Positions 1-8,567 of a DNA stretch of 34,437 bases are shown one piece after another. The stretch is from UBA287 sp034190325 (GTDB taxonomy: Archaea; Thermoplasmatota; UBA186; UBA287), in the NCBI GenBank assembly GCA_034190325.1, contig JAXHST010000070.1, forward strand, positions 1 through 34,437. Reading direction: 5' to 3'. How positions within the stretch are numbered: position 1 is the first letter of the stretch; each line of letters begins with the position of its first letter. The translations under genes were made by a program, and so were the position numbers. The notes beneath the pieces are model-generated. The model saw only the letters and a program-made list of their open reading frames with translations. It searched no databases and was not told the DNA's origin.

Positions 1-737
1 AAGAAATTTACAGCAACATCCATGAGCTCAACAGCATCAAGAGCACTTCTGCCCTCCCAGGGTGCTCCTGCTGCATGTGCTGTTTTCCCATAGAATGTCA
101 CTTCAAAGAACTTTATGGCTAGACCACTGACGCCATATTCTGTTTCCATGTTGGAGCTAGCATGATTGTCCAGCACAGCATCAACACCATCAAAAAGTCT
201 ATCTCTCGCCATGTATATCTTGCCTGAAAGACTTTCTTCAGCTGGGCAACCATAAAACTTTATTGTTCCTTCTATGCCTTGTGCCTCCATCGCCCTCTTT
301 GTAGCTATAGCTGCTGCCACAGCAGCTGTGCCCATAGTGTTGTGTCCACATCCGTGACCGGGAGCTCCCTCTATAACAGGCTCTCTTTTGCTTACGCCAG
401 CTTTTTGCGATAGCCCTGGTAGTGCATCAAATTCCCCTAAAAAGCCTATCGCTGGCTTTCCCTCTCCATAAGAAGCGACAAATGCTGTTGGCATACCTGC
501 AACTCCTCTCTCAACCTCAAATCCTTCATTCTCCAGGGTATCTGCTAGGAGAGTGGAGGACCAGTGCTCCTGACATCCCAGCTCTGCATATGCCCATATG
601 CTGTCTGCTATCGTATAGAACTGCTCCGCATTCTGCTCAAGGTATGCTTCAGCTATGCTCTTTGGATCCTGCTCCTGCACAGCTATGGGCAGGAGCATGA
701 GAGCTATGAGAATTGCTAAGGATCTCATGGTTTTCAT
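1..737 (-). CDS. Secreted M20-family amidohydrolase/peptidase (AbgB-like), C-terminus beyond left edge
   Basis: Read directly on the minus strand; the frame stays open to base 1, so only the first ~245 residues are present (relatives run about 430-480). A signal peptide (MRSLAILIALMLLP) begins the protein, so it should act outside the membrane. Metal-site motifs of the M20/AbgB group follow: GEFDALPG, GHGCGHN and GCPAEE, then the start of the lid domain (FYGKTAHAAGAPWEGR). The family hydrolyses amide bonds of N-acyl or aminobenzoyl amino acids or short peptides; the substrate here is unknown. Two ATGs are possible, 737 and 728. A TATA box at 750-758 lies 26 nt from 728, which favours a leaderless start there. 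The GH2 gene lies just upstream on the same strand (34-nt gap). Confidence 0.85.
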   Translation of the reverse strand, partial: MKTMRSLAILIALMLLPIAVQEQDPKSIAEAYLEQNAEQFYTIADSIWAYAELGCQEHWSSTLLADTLENEGFEVERGVAGMPTAFVASYGEGKPAIGFLGEFDALPGLSQKAGVSKREPVIEGAPGHGCGHNTMGTAAVAAAIATKRAMEAQGIEGTIKFYGCPAEESLSGKIYMARDRLFDGVDAVLDNHASSNMETEYGVSGLAIKFFEVTFYGKTAHAAGAPWEGRSALDAVELMDVAVNF

Positions 738-749
738 GATATCTAAGCT

Positions 750-758
750 ATTTATAAC
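750..758 (-). promoter_or_regulatory. TATA box for the M20 peptidase gene
   Basis: The minus strand reads gttataaatagc. Its centre is about 26 nt upstream of the ATG at 728. The same core occurs before the amidase gene (19804-19813) and the Roadblock gene (31604-31613), so it looks like this genome's promoter consensus. Confidence 0.55.
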
Positions 759-771
759 TATCTATCTGAGA

Positions 772-3351
772 TCAACATATAAAAAGCTGCCCGCAATTGT
801 AACCTTCGATAATGACCTCTGACCCCTCTGTTATAGAGCCTTCAATAAGGCGCTCCTCCCCTGGCAGAAGAGATATGCAGTTATCGCTCCAGAAAGAGGG
901 CACCGTGCTCTCTCCATCAAAAGCTCTTATAGTGATAAAGAGAGCAATGTTATCCGAAGGATTTTTTATCCTCATACACATCTTTTCTGCCTCTCTCTCT
1001 GCTGTTACCTTAAGCTCTACCTCATCCAGGCTTCTGAGCTTTGTAAAATCAGCAAATTCCTTAGCCGGCGTATAATACCAGGTGCTGTTCTTATAGTCCA
1101 TAACATCTTCCTTCTTTGATAACCAGTAGAAATTAGAGCCTGAGAACCCTTCGCCCTCCAGAGTAAGGCTTAAAAAATAGAGATCCTCACTTTGCTCAGG
1201 CACAGAAAAAACGCGAGTGGTGCTATCAGGCCCTGCTATGATCTCCTCTTCTTTCTCCCAAATCTTCTTCCCCTCTGCAGTGTATATGCTCGCTCCCGCT
1301 TTCAGGGCAAAAGAGCTCTGATAGAGGTTTACCACACAGACGGAACGATCATCATAGGAGTACTGTATGTGCAGGGGCTCACACCCTTTCTTTGCTCCGT
1401 AGTAAGCGCCTCCCTGAACGAGATAATAATCAAAGAGCTGCCATATCAGAGAGGGCCATGCCTGATTGAAGCGCCACAATATCACACCTGTAGCTTCATA
1501 CCTGTTCCTCCCCCATGCTTCAAGCTGGGCTCTGGCACTCTCATAGTTCATCAGCTGCGCCTTTCTGCAATAATCATCTATGCTATCTGCCTTTCCATAC
1601 CTCCTGTTCAGAGCCTCATCATAAACAGAGATGTTGCTGAACTGCCCTCTACCACTATGAAAGTCCCATGTGTCGTCTGGAGGCCATGGGTGGCTCAGCA
1701 TCCTTTCCATGCTCTCCAATGGAGGAACACTAGGGCCAAAGCCCTCCTCAGTTCCAAATCCAAAGGCCCCGCCAAGCTCTTTATCCTCATAATAGTATAC
1801 GGGAGGTACATAGTCATAGGGCCCCCTCATTTTCATTCCTGTCTTTCCTGTCAGAGGGCTCTCATACTCTGTTGCAGAGGATAGAAAAGGTCTTGTGCCA
1901 TCCTGCCCTTTGACTATGCTGAGATATTCTTTTTCTATATCCGGTGGAGGGCATCTATCGCTCCCATACATCCAGCAGATTATAGATGGGTGGTTTCTCA
2001 GCCTTAATACGGAGTCCTCAAAGTTTGCTATCGCTGCTGCTTTTGTCTCTTCTGTCCAGTTCTCCCACCGCTCCCATGGGGAGCAGCAGCACAGCCCCAC
2101 AAAGAGAAGTATTCCCTGCTCATCACACAGATCATACAGGTAATCCGAACCCCATATGCCTTCCATGCGCAGAGCATTTAGATTCATATCTCTGGCGTAG
2201 AGTATCTGAACTTCATCTTTATAGTTTGAAGGTCTAAGAAGCATATCATCAACATAGCCGCCTCCCCTTATGAGGATGTCTCCACCATTAACCCTGAAAC
2301 CTCTCCACCCTTCATCATTCAAATAGGATGAAACCTCTTTTATTCCGAATCTTGTTATGCTCTTATCTGAGATACCTTCAGACGTTAAGATCTCAAGGTT
2401 TAGGGAATAGAGATCCTGCTTCCCATAGTTGTTTGGCCACCATAGAAGGGGTTTGCTCACATTCAGCTGGGCAAACTCTTTGCTATCCAGAGAGACGCGA
2501 AGCTTCCCCTCCGGTCCAACAACCACGTCCTTTGAGAAAGATATTACTCTAGGATCTCCATCTGAATTGCATGCGCTGTTACGCACTCCCTTTATGTCCC
2601 CCTTTAAAGTGCACGCTCTTTCTTTCTTATCTGTGCTCAAAAGCTCTACGTTTATTGAGATCTCGGCGCTTTCGGCAAGAACGTCCGTTATGACCTGTAC
2701 GTCCTCTATCCTCAAAGGGCCGTTAAATGTGAGATAGGCTTCCCTCCACAACCCCATGCCTCTATCCGGGGGTGTAGGGTTCCAGTCAACCCATGCAAAT
2801 GTTGGATCCACGCCCTCTGGTGGGTATATCTTAACCGCAAGGTAGTTATCCCTTTTCAGCACAACATCGATCTCAAATCTTTTGTATGGACCTACAATAT
2901 CTTTTGCGATCTGTTCACCATTGAGCCACACATCTGCCCTGTAATTTATCCCATCAAGGTGCAGGAGTGCTTTTTTGCTCTCTGACCTGAAAGAGGTTCT
3001 GAACCACCAGGGGTCTCTGAAGGGGCTGTCTTCAGGCATCTCCTCAGTTCTCCAGAGGATGTCCTGAAAGCCTTCTACCTTAGCTAAGTTTTTATCTTTA
3101 TACAGATCTTCATAGATCCCGTTCTGAACAAGTCCTGCAAGAACCGTTGTTGGCACACTTACATCATACCACTCCGAATCATCAAAGCCCCTGCGTGAGA
3201 TCTCTTTACCTGAGGCTTTTGAGGGATACATTCGCCAATCCTGAAGATCTATCCTCTCTCTGTTCTGTTGTTTTGGATCTATGGGCAAGGGTAGAAGAAG
3301 AACTAAAAACAGCATCATGACATTTAGCTTCATAATCGTAATCACAATCAT
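772..3351 (-). CDS. Secreted glycoside hydrolase family 2, exo-beta-D-glucosaminidase-like
   Basis: 859 aa with a hydrophobic N-terminal signal (about residues 8-24). GH2 architecture: jelly-roll sugar-binding domain (~30-210, with WWFRTSF and DVWLNGEQI), beta-sandwich (~211-340), TIM barrel (~341-690), then C-terminal beta domains. Most GH2 enzymes carry an Asn-Glu acid/base pair. Here the equivalent is MYGSD (D465), as in exo-beta-D-glucosaminidases of the CsxA type. The probable nucleophile is E535 in GFGTEEGFGP, 70 residues later, close to the CsxA spacing. Expected reaction: removal of GlcN from the non-reducing end of chitosan-like oligosaccharides. Beta-mannosidase-like activity remains possible. 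An alternative start is the ATG at 3333 (MKLNVMM). A TATA-like tatata lies near 3369-3376. Confidence 0.85.
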   Translation of the reverse strand: MIVITIMKLNVMMLFLVLLLPLPIDPKQQNRERIDLQDWRMYPSKASGKEISRRGFDDSEWYDVSVPTTVLAGLVQNGIYEDLYKDKNLAKVEGFQDILWRTEEMPEDSPFRDPWWFRTSFRSESKKALLHLDGINYRADVWLNGEQIAKDIVGPYKRFEIDVVLKRDNYLAVKIYPPEGVDPTFAWVDWNPTPPDRGMGLWREAYLTFNGPLRIEDVQVITDVLAESAEISINVELLSTDKKERACTLKGDIKGVRNSACNSDGDPRVISFSKDVVVGPEGKLRVSLDSKEFAQLNVSKPLLWWPNNYGKQDLYSLNLEILTSEGISDKSITRFGIKEVSSYLNDEGWRGFRVNGGDILIRGGGYVDDMLLRPSNYKDEVQILYARDMNLNALRMEGIWGSDYLYDLCDEQGILLFVGLCCCSPWERWENWTEETKAAAIANFEDSVLRLRNHPSIICWMYGSDRCPPPDIEKEYLSIVKGQDGTRPFLSSATEYESPLTGKTGMKMRGPYDYVPPVYYYEDKELGGAFGFGTEEGFGPSVPPLESMERMLSHPWPPDDTWDFHSGRGQFSNISVYDEALNRRYGKADSIDDYCRKAQLMNYESARAQLEAWGRNRYEATGVILWRFNQAWPSLIWQLFDYYLVQGGAYYGAKKGCEPLHIQYSYDDRSVCVVNLYQSSFALKAGASIYTAEGKKIWEKEEEIIAGPDSTTRVFSVPEQSEDLYFLSLTLEGEGFSGSNFYWLSKKEDVMDYKNSTWYYTPAKEFADFTKLRSLDEVELKVTAEREAEKMCMRIKNPSDNIALFITIRAFDGESTVPSFWSDNCISLLPGEERLIEGSITEGSEVIIEGYNCGQLFIC

Positions 3352-3533
3352 AAGATCCTTTCCTATATATCATATTAACCCATCTCTCGCTTTCCATCTC
3401 TTCAGGGCGATCCTGAACTGGCCATGTAGACTCTGGAGTGAGAGCAATAAAAATGCATAGGCAAATCTCTCATATCAACGCTCCACCCACTCTAAAAAGA
3501 TTGTTTTGTGCTAGATTAACCTTAGCCTGACTT

Positions 3534-4018
3534 TTATTTTTGTTTTATTTTCTCCATAAGCAGACTCAGAGCCTTTTCCACATTCTCACCTGTGACGGCT
3601 ATGGTACCAATGACCGGATGCTTTATGTCCATTTTCTCTTTCACCCTTTCGGGCGCGCACGCATCTGGTAAGTCCTGCTTGTTTGCGGCAACAACACAGG
3701 GCTTATCCCCTGCCGCTACCACCTTGTACAGTATAGTCGGTGCATAATCCCATGTCTCTGGAAAAGCGGAGTCTATCACCAGCATAAAGCCGTCAGCATC
3801 CTTGCTCACTACACGGATCATATGGTTGATCTGCTTTGCCCCGGGGTTCCAAAGATCGCTACATCCATCTCCAAATATCTTCTCTGCCCATAATCCATAA
3901 CCACAGTTGTTCCGAATGAGTCTATACTCACAGCATCACCGCAGAGAGCCCTGACTAACGCAGATTTCCCCGCTCCATAAGGCCCTGTGACAACGATCTT
4001 GTACTGCCATTGATCCAT
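3534..4018 (-). pseudogene. MglA/SRbeta-like small GTPase (COG2229-like), interrupted by a one-base frameshift
   Basis: Two overlapping reading frames together give one ~161-aa Ras-like GTPase. The first (from the ATG at 4018) carries G1 GPYGAGKS at residues 12-19, a switch I Thr (SFGTTVVMD) and G3 GTPG. It then leaves frame at the C4G4 run at 3839-3846. The second frame (3534 up to about 3840) continues with KQINHMIRVV, G4 NKQD and a G5-like TGEN. Adding one G to the run restores a continuous family-like protein. The family pairs with Roadblock/LC7 proteins, and one is encoded at 31220-31582. Either the gene is broken, or the consensus lacks a base in a homopolymer. The ATG at 4018 is supported by an A/T-rich TATA-like element at 4043-4053. 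Confidence 0.8.
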
Positions 4019-4527
4019 GTTATATTTCTGTGTGCTCACTGTATTAAAATAATTTTTGGGCATTCCTTTTTGCAGTCCAGACCCTGAAGAGGCACAGATC
4101 CTTTTGCAAGGGTAATAGACAGATACGATGGTTACTTTATCGGCGATTGTAGTAAAATTCAAACAGGCAAAAAATGGTTATTGAAAGATGCAAAAAAGTT
4201 GAAAATCACTAGAAAAATCGATAGTGCCGTTCTTGAACTTTAATGTCCTGACAACTCCTGGATATGCCTTAAAGCCACACCAGCTACCGGACTAATGTGC
4301 TGAGCATAACAAAGATCCCTGCCTTTTTGCCGCTTCTTTTTCTCTGGCTTCTGTTCTCTCTCTTTCTGAATCTGTCGCACAAAAATGAACCTGCAAAGCG
4401 CTTGAATATAAACACATCTTGGGAGCGATTTATCCATGGCCAAAGATCTCTTGCTCGTGCTGGTTCAAAACGCAAAAGCCCAGATAATTGAGTTGTACAA
4501 ACTTTAGGTTAGATCAGGTTAAGGCTA
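4019..4527. other. Gene-poor stretch between the GTPase and alaX
   Basis: About 500 bp with no convincing long gene. Short reading frames on both strands (4240-4475 minus, 4297-4491 plus) overlap each other and match nothing I know. No tRNA fold was found. The only structured signal is aatataaa at 4405-4412, placed about 26 nt before a 23-codon ORF (4436-4507, plus). Confidence 0.5.
4436..4507 (+). CDS. Possible 23-aa leaderless micro-ORF
   Basis: ATG to TAG encodes MAKDLLLVLVQNAKAQIIEL plus YKL, an amphipathic-looking peptide. A TATA-like aatataaa lies ~26 nt upstream, the same geometry as the leaderless genes of this window. It could equally be the remnant of a longer gene. The peptide was not recognised. 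Confidence 0.2.
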   Translation: MAKDLLLVLVQNAKAQIIELYKL

Positions 4528-5220
4528 TCATCCCTGCATAAGTGTGTAATATACCCTCCGGTTGTGTTTGCCCTTGTTCTCCACCTTCTTTATCTCCATC
4601 TTCCCTATCTCTTTAGTGTTTTTCACATGCGTCCCTCCGTCTGCCTGGATATCTATGCCATCTATCTCCACGATCCTTAGCCTATCCACATCAGGCAACC
4701 CTTTCGCAAGGAGCGTAGGCACTCTGGTGGAGTCTGTAAAATAGCTCTTTACCTCTCTACCCTCAGCTATCAATCTATTTGCTTCGTCACAGTACTCATA
4801 CATCTTTGCTCTATCAAGGTCCTCCAGGCTAAAGTCTATGCGGGACTGCTCCACACCGAGCTGATTGCCTGTTATCACTGCTCCTGTTTTTTTATGAATG
4901 ACAGAGCTAAGAACATGTGCCGCGGTGTGCATCCTCATCAGTTTATACCTCCTATCCCAATCTATCCTGCCCTCTACCTTTTCTCCAACATCAAGGCTAC
5001 CTTCTATCTCATGCACTATGTCTTCTCCGTCTTCTGATTTTGATACTCCCAGGACCCTGTGCTCTGATGCCCCTATAATAACGCCTGTATCGCATGGTTG
5101 ACCACCACCGGCTGGATAGAACGCACTCTCTTCAAGCACAACCCTGTTACTATCCGCTTTTATAACTATTGAAGAAAATTCTTTCAGATACGGATCATCA
5201 AAATAGAGGTGTTTTGTCAT
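4528..5220 (-). CDS. alaX: AlaX-type trans-editing protein (alanyl-tRNA editing domain)
   Basis: 230 aa, the size of the longer AlaX proteins. It hydrolyses Ser (or Gly) mischarged on tRNA-Ala. The N-terminal part has the glycine-rich AlaRS-like segment (FYPAGGGQPCDTG, residues 34-46). The editing domain carries HTAAH (H98, H102) and DGGTH (H198). In AlaRS editing domains the third zinc ligand is the Cys of CGGTH; here that position is Asp194. Metal binding may therefore use Asp or lack a ligand, while the rest of the domain is intact. A TATA-like element at 5236-5247 about 23 nt upstream suggests a leaderless transcript. The gene lies 42 nt downstream of the zinc-ribbon gene on the same strand. 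Confidence 0.92.
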   Translation of the reverse strand: MTKHLYFDDPYLKEFSSIVIKADSNRVVLEESAFYPAGGGQPCDTGVIIGASEHRVLGVSKSEDGEDIVHEIEGSLDVGEKVEGRIDWDRRYKLMRMHTAAHVLSSVIHKKTGAVITGNQLGVEQSRIDFSLEDLDRAKMYEYCDEANRLIAEGREVKSYFTDSTRVPTLLAKGLPDVDRLRIVEIDGIDIQADGGTHVKNTKEIGKMEIKKVENKGKHNRRVYYTLMQG

Positions 5221-5235
5221 AGTTTATACTAATCT

Positions 5236-5247
5236 AATAAATAAAAA
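5236..5247 (-). promoter_or_regulatory. TATA box for alaX
   Basis: The minus strand reads ttttatttatta, centred ~22-26 nt before the alaX ATG at 5220. That fits a leaderless or nearly leaderless transcript. Confidence 0.4.
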
Positions 5248-5262
5248 GAGGAGGTGTCCTGT

Positions 5263-5406
5263 TCAGGCAACTCCCATTCTGAAAACCTGTGTTCCACACT
5301 TCGGGCATGTTCCCTTCGTGGCCATCCTTCCGTTCTTCAGCTTTACTTTCTGGGGGTTCTTTATTTCCACCTTTTCTCTGCACTTCACGCAGTATGCTGT
5401 GACCAT
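5263..5406 (-). CDS. 47-aa zinc-ribbon protein (DUF5679-like)
   Basis: Translated by hand from the ATG at 5406 to the TGA at 5263-5265. It has two CxxC knuckles, YCVKC (residues 5-9) and CPKCG (34-38), separated by a basic linker (KNPQKVKLKNGRMATKGT), the layout of the small archaeal DUF5679 zinc ribbons. Function is unknown; nucleic-acid or protein binding is plausible. The start is firm: gaggtgaaacaATG gives a strong Shine-Dalgarno site, and a TATA box lies at 5441-5450, leaving a leader of about 14 nt. It occupies the place after atpB where archaeal operons usually carry atpD, but has its own promoter. Confidence 0.85.
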   Translation of the reverse strand: MVTAYCVKCREKVEIKNPQKVKLKNGRMATKGTCPKCGTQVFRMGVA

Positions 5407-5440
5407 TGTTTCACCTCTAAATGCTTATATCTCTTATCCT

Positions 5441-5450
5441 ATTTATAATT
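5441..5450 (-). promoter_or_regulatory. TATA box for the zinc-ribbon gene
   Basis: The minus strand reads aaattataaatagg, ~40 nt before the ATG at 5406. The predicted start near 5420 gives a short leader holding gaggtg. Confidence 0.5.
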
Positions 5451-5485
5451 TGCTCCTATCGAATTCGTTAAATGCGTAACCTTTA

Positions 5486-6868
5486 TTACTGTTTCTCCTT
5501 AGTTTTGCTTTTGAGGTATTTCTCTTTAAACTCGCTTCTTACCCTGAGAAGCTCTTCTGGCGGGAACATGGAAAGCAATTCCCATCCTATATCTAGAGTC
5601 TGCTCAAAGCTTCTATCCTCGTTTATATCCTGATTGACAAATTTGCGCTCAAATTCATCGGCAAAGGCTAGATACCTTCTATCACTCTCGCTGAGCGCCC
5701 CTTCACCAAGGATGACTGCCAGATCTCTTGCCTCTTTACCAGAAGCGTAGGCTGCGTATAGCTGGTTTGATACATCAGCGTGGTCTTCTCTAGTTCTCCC
5801 CTTCCCTATTCCTCTATCTCTTAGTCTGGATAAACTTGGCAGAACGTCTATTGGGGGGTATATATTTTTGCGCTGCAGATCTCTGCTGAGGAATATCTGC
5901 CCCTCTGTTATGTAACCAGTTAGATCTGGTATCGGATGGGTTATATCATCCTCCGGCATTGTGACTATCGGCATCTGGGTTATCGAGCCTTTTTTTCCTT
6001 TTATCCTTCCTGCTCTCTCATAGATCGTAGCGAGATCCGTATACATGTAGCCAGGGTAACCCCTGCGCCCGGGGACTTCTTTCCTGGCGGCTGAAACCTC
6101 GCGCAAAGCCTCACAGTAGTTTGTCATGTCTGTGAGTATAACAAGCACCTGGTAGTCATATGTATACGCCAGATATTCAGCTGCGGTAAGGGCTATCCTC
6201 GGTGTTGATATCCTCTCTATTGCAGGATCATTTGATAGGTTTATGAAGAGTATGGAGTTTTCTATGGCGCCAGTCCTTCTGAGATCACTTATGAAATAGT
6301 TTGCGTCCTCAAAGGTTATACCCAGGGCAGCAAAGACAACAGAGAACTCCTCACCGCTCTTCACCTTTGCCTGTCTGGCTATCTGCGCAGCAAGGGCGGA
6401 GTGAGGTAAGCCTGAGCCAGAGAATAAAGGAAGTTTCTGCCCCCTTATCAGCGTGTTCATTCCATCTATGGCACTTATGCCTGTCTGTATGGACTCCAAG
6501 GGATAGTCTCTAGCATATGGGTTCATCGGCAAACCGTTTATATCCCTCTTCTCCTCAGCTATTATCTTTGGGCCATTGTCTATAGGATCCCCAAAGCCAT
6601 TGAATATCCTTCCGAACATCTCTCTGCTGACCCCTAGCTCTACCCCATGGCCTAAAAATCTAACAGAAGCATCTTTGCTTATGTCTCTAGTCCCCTCGAA
6701 GACCTGCACAAGGGCCTTATCTCCTTCAACCTCGAGCACCTGCCCCCTTTTCTTCTCCCCGCTTGGTAGAACTATTTCTACAAGTTCGTTGTAGGCAACT
6801 CCTTTTGTTCTCTCAACGAAGACCAGCGGGCCAGAGATCTCACTTATTGTTTTATACTCTACCGGCAT
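5486..6868 (-). CDS. atpB: A/V-type ATPase subunit B (non-catalytic)
   Basis: 460 aa, normal length. It is the non-catalytic nucleotide-binding subunit alternating with A in the cytoplasmic A3B3 head. Visible family signatures: the N-terminal beta barrel (ISGPLVFVE), GQKLPLFSGSGLPHS (the degenerate P-loop typical of B), ILTDMTNYCEALREVS and GYPGYMYTDLA. The ATG at 6868 overlaps the atpA stop (TGATG), indicating translational coupling. It is the last ATPase gene here: 79 nt further on comes a separately promoted zinc-ribbon gene, and no atpD is present anywhere in the window. Confidence 0.97.
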   Translation of the reverse strand: MPVEYKTISEISGPLVFVERTKGVAYNELVEIVLPSGEKKRGQVLEVEGDKALVQVFEGTRDISKDASVRFLGHGVELGVSREMFGRIFNGFGDPIDNGPKIIAEEKRDINGLPMNPYARDYPLESIQTGISAIDGMNTLIRGQKLPLFSGSGLPHSALAAQIARQAKVKSGEEFSVVFAALGITFEDANYFISDLRRTGAIENSILFINLSNDPAIERISTPRIALTAAEYLAYTYDYQVLVILTDMTNYCEALREVSAARKEVPGRRGYPGYMYTDLATIYERAGRIKGKKGSITQMPIVTMPEDDITHPIPDLTGYITEGQIFLSRDLQRKNIYPPIDVLPSLSRLRDRGIGKGRTREDHADVSNQLYAAYASGKEARDLAVILGEGALSESDRRYLAFADEFERKFVNQDINEDRSFEQTLDIGWELLSMFPPEELLRVRSEFKEKYLKSKTKEKQ

Positions 6869-8562
6869 CAGCTCATCTCCCTTATCTCTTTTTCAAGTTT
6901 CTCTATCTCATTGATCTCTTTGAATTTCATTTCGGATATTTTGCTCACAAGCTTTGATGACTCGAGCTCTGATAAGAGCTTTCCGCCATCTAAAACCTCA
7001 AGTGCTTTATCATAGAATAGGAGGATTACATTCAGCATACGCGCCTGCTTCTCTAAGGGTGTATATGTGTCTATCTCATGAAAAGCGCTCTGATACAGAA
7101 AATCGTTCCTTATCATTCCTGCCACATCGAGCAATAACCTGTCTCTCTCGGATAGCCCTTCTATACCCACCAATCTGACAATCTCCCTGAGCTCACTCTC
7201 CTGCTGCATCATCGCCATTGCTCTGTTTCTGTTATCCACAAAATGCTCATCTATCTGCGAGTAGTAGTCCTTGAGCTGATCTACATAGAGAGAGTAACTG
7301 TTAAGCCAGTTGACAGCAGGGAAATGCCTTGCGTAAGCTAACTGCGCATCCAGCGCCCAGAATACCTTTGTGACTCTCAGAGTTGATTGGGTGACGGGCT
7401 CCGAAAAGTCCCCGCCCGGGGGCGATACGGATCCTATAACCGTGAGATTCCCCATGGTGTTGTTTAAATTTTTCACCTTTCCGCTGCGCTCATAGAACCC
7501 CGCAAGTCTTGAAGCCAGATATGCCGGATAGCCCTCTTCTCCAGGCATCTCTTCCAAACGTCCTGAAATCTCTCTCAAAGCTTCAGCCCATCTGCTGGTT
7601 GAGTCCGCCTGCAGAGCAACGGTGTACCCCATATCCCTGAAGTACTCACCCATTGTTATGCCTGTGTATATGCTGGCTTCTCTGGCGGCAAATGGCATGT
7701 TGCTGGTGTTTGCAACAAGGATCGTTCTCTCCATCAGTGGTCTGTTGCTCCTCGGGTCTAAAAGCTCAGGAAATTCCAGCAGGACTTCAGCCATCTCATT
7801 ACCACGTTCACCGCATCCTACAAATATAATGATATCGGCATCAGCCCACTTTGATAACTGATGCTGTATGACTGTTTTACCGGAACCAAAGGGCCCCGGA
7901 ACGCAGGCTGTACCCCCCTTTGCGACAGGGAAGAATGTGTCAAGGACCCTCTGCCCTGTTATTAAAGGCTCATCAGGGGGCAATTTTTCAATGTATGGCC
8001 TCTGTTTTCTGACAGGCCAGCGCTGAAGCATCTTTATCTCTCTGTCACCCACAACAGCAACGGTATCCTCTACTGTAAAATTTCCATCATTTATCTCCTT
8101 TATCTCCCCCTCAACACCGTATGGGATCATTATCCTGTGATCTACTATGGGCGTTTCCTTAACCGTCCCTATTATTGAGCCCGGGAATACCCTATCTCCC
8201 TTCTTTGCTGCTGGTTTAAAGTCCCATTTCTTTTTTCTATCTATGCTCGGTACATCTATTCCCAGAGGGATAAAATCCCCTGCTTTTGCTTTTATGACGT
8301 CGAGCGGTCTCTGGATCCCATCGTATATCGCTCCCATCATGCCTGGAGCAAGCTCAACACTCAGAGGATAGCCCAGCGGCTCTATCTTATCCCCAACCCT
8401 CATGCCGCTCGTCTCTTCATAGACCTGTATGACCACCTTTTCTCCTTCTATTCCTATAACCTCTCCCACGAGCTCTCCAACCCTAACAACTTCATTGACA
8501 AAAACCTTTATATTCTCACCAACAACAACAGGACCGGCTATCCTAACTATTCTCCCAGCCAT
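6868..8562 (-). CDS. atpA: A/V-type ATPase catalytic subunit A
   Basis: 564 aa from the ATG at 8562. It hydrolyses or makes ATP in the A3B3 head. Seen: N-terminal barrel (GRIVRIAGPVVV), the A-specific bulge region (~110-190), P-loop GPFGSGKT (about 223-230), GERGNEMAEVL with the catalytic-region Glu, and SRWAEALREISGRLEEMPGEEGYP. Start choice: a GTG at 8571 overlaps the atpF stop, but gaggtg followed by six A's places a good Shine-Dalgarno site just before ATG 8562. The same SD-leader string precedes the thermosome. No intein interrupts the P-loop, a common insertion site in archaeal A subunits. Confidence 0.97.
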   Translation of the reverse strand: MAGRIVRIAGPVVVGENIKVFVNEVVRVGELVGEVIGIEGEKVVIQVYEETSGMRVGDKIEPLGYPLSVELAPGMMGAIYDGIQRPLDVIKAKAGDFIPLGIDVPSIDRKKKWDFKPAAKKGDRVFPGSIIGTVKETPIVDHRIMIPYGVEGEIKEINDGNFTVEDTVAVVGDREIKMLQRWPVRKQRPYIEKLPPDEPLITGQRVLDTFFPVAKGGTACVPGPFGSGKTVIQHQLSKWADADIIIFVGCGERGNEMAEVLLEFPELLDPRSNRPLMERTILVANTSNMPFAAREASIYTGITMGEYFRDMGYTVALQADSTSRWAEALREISGRLEEMPGEEGYPAYLASRLAGFYERSGKVKNLNNTMGNLTVIGSVSPPGGDFSEPVTQSTLRVTKVFWALDAQLAYARHFPAVNWLNSYSLYVDQLKDYYSQIDEHFVDNRNRAMAMMQQESELREIVRLVGIEGLSERDRLLLDVAGMIRNDFLYQSAFHEIDTYTPLEKQARMLNVILLFYDKALEVLDGGKLLSELESSKLVSKISEMKFKEINEIEKLEKEIREMS

Positions 8563-8567
8563 TTTTT

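Noticed and set aside
1192..1884. 230-aa plus-strand frame opposite the GH2 gene
   Set aside because: Antisense shadow with no recognisable motif; the GH2 frame has full domain structure and active-site residues.
4459..4490. Possible tRNA T-arm (gctggttcaaaacgc)
   Set aside because: The flanking bases do not form a T stem and no anticodon or acceptor stem could be built.
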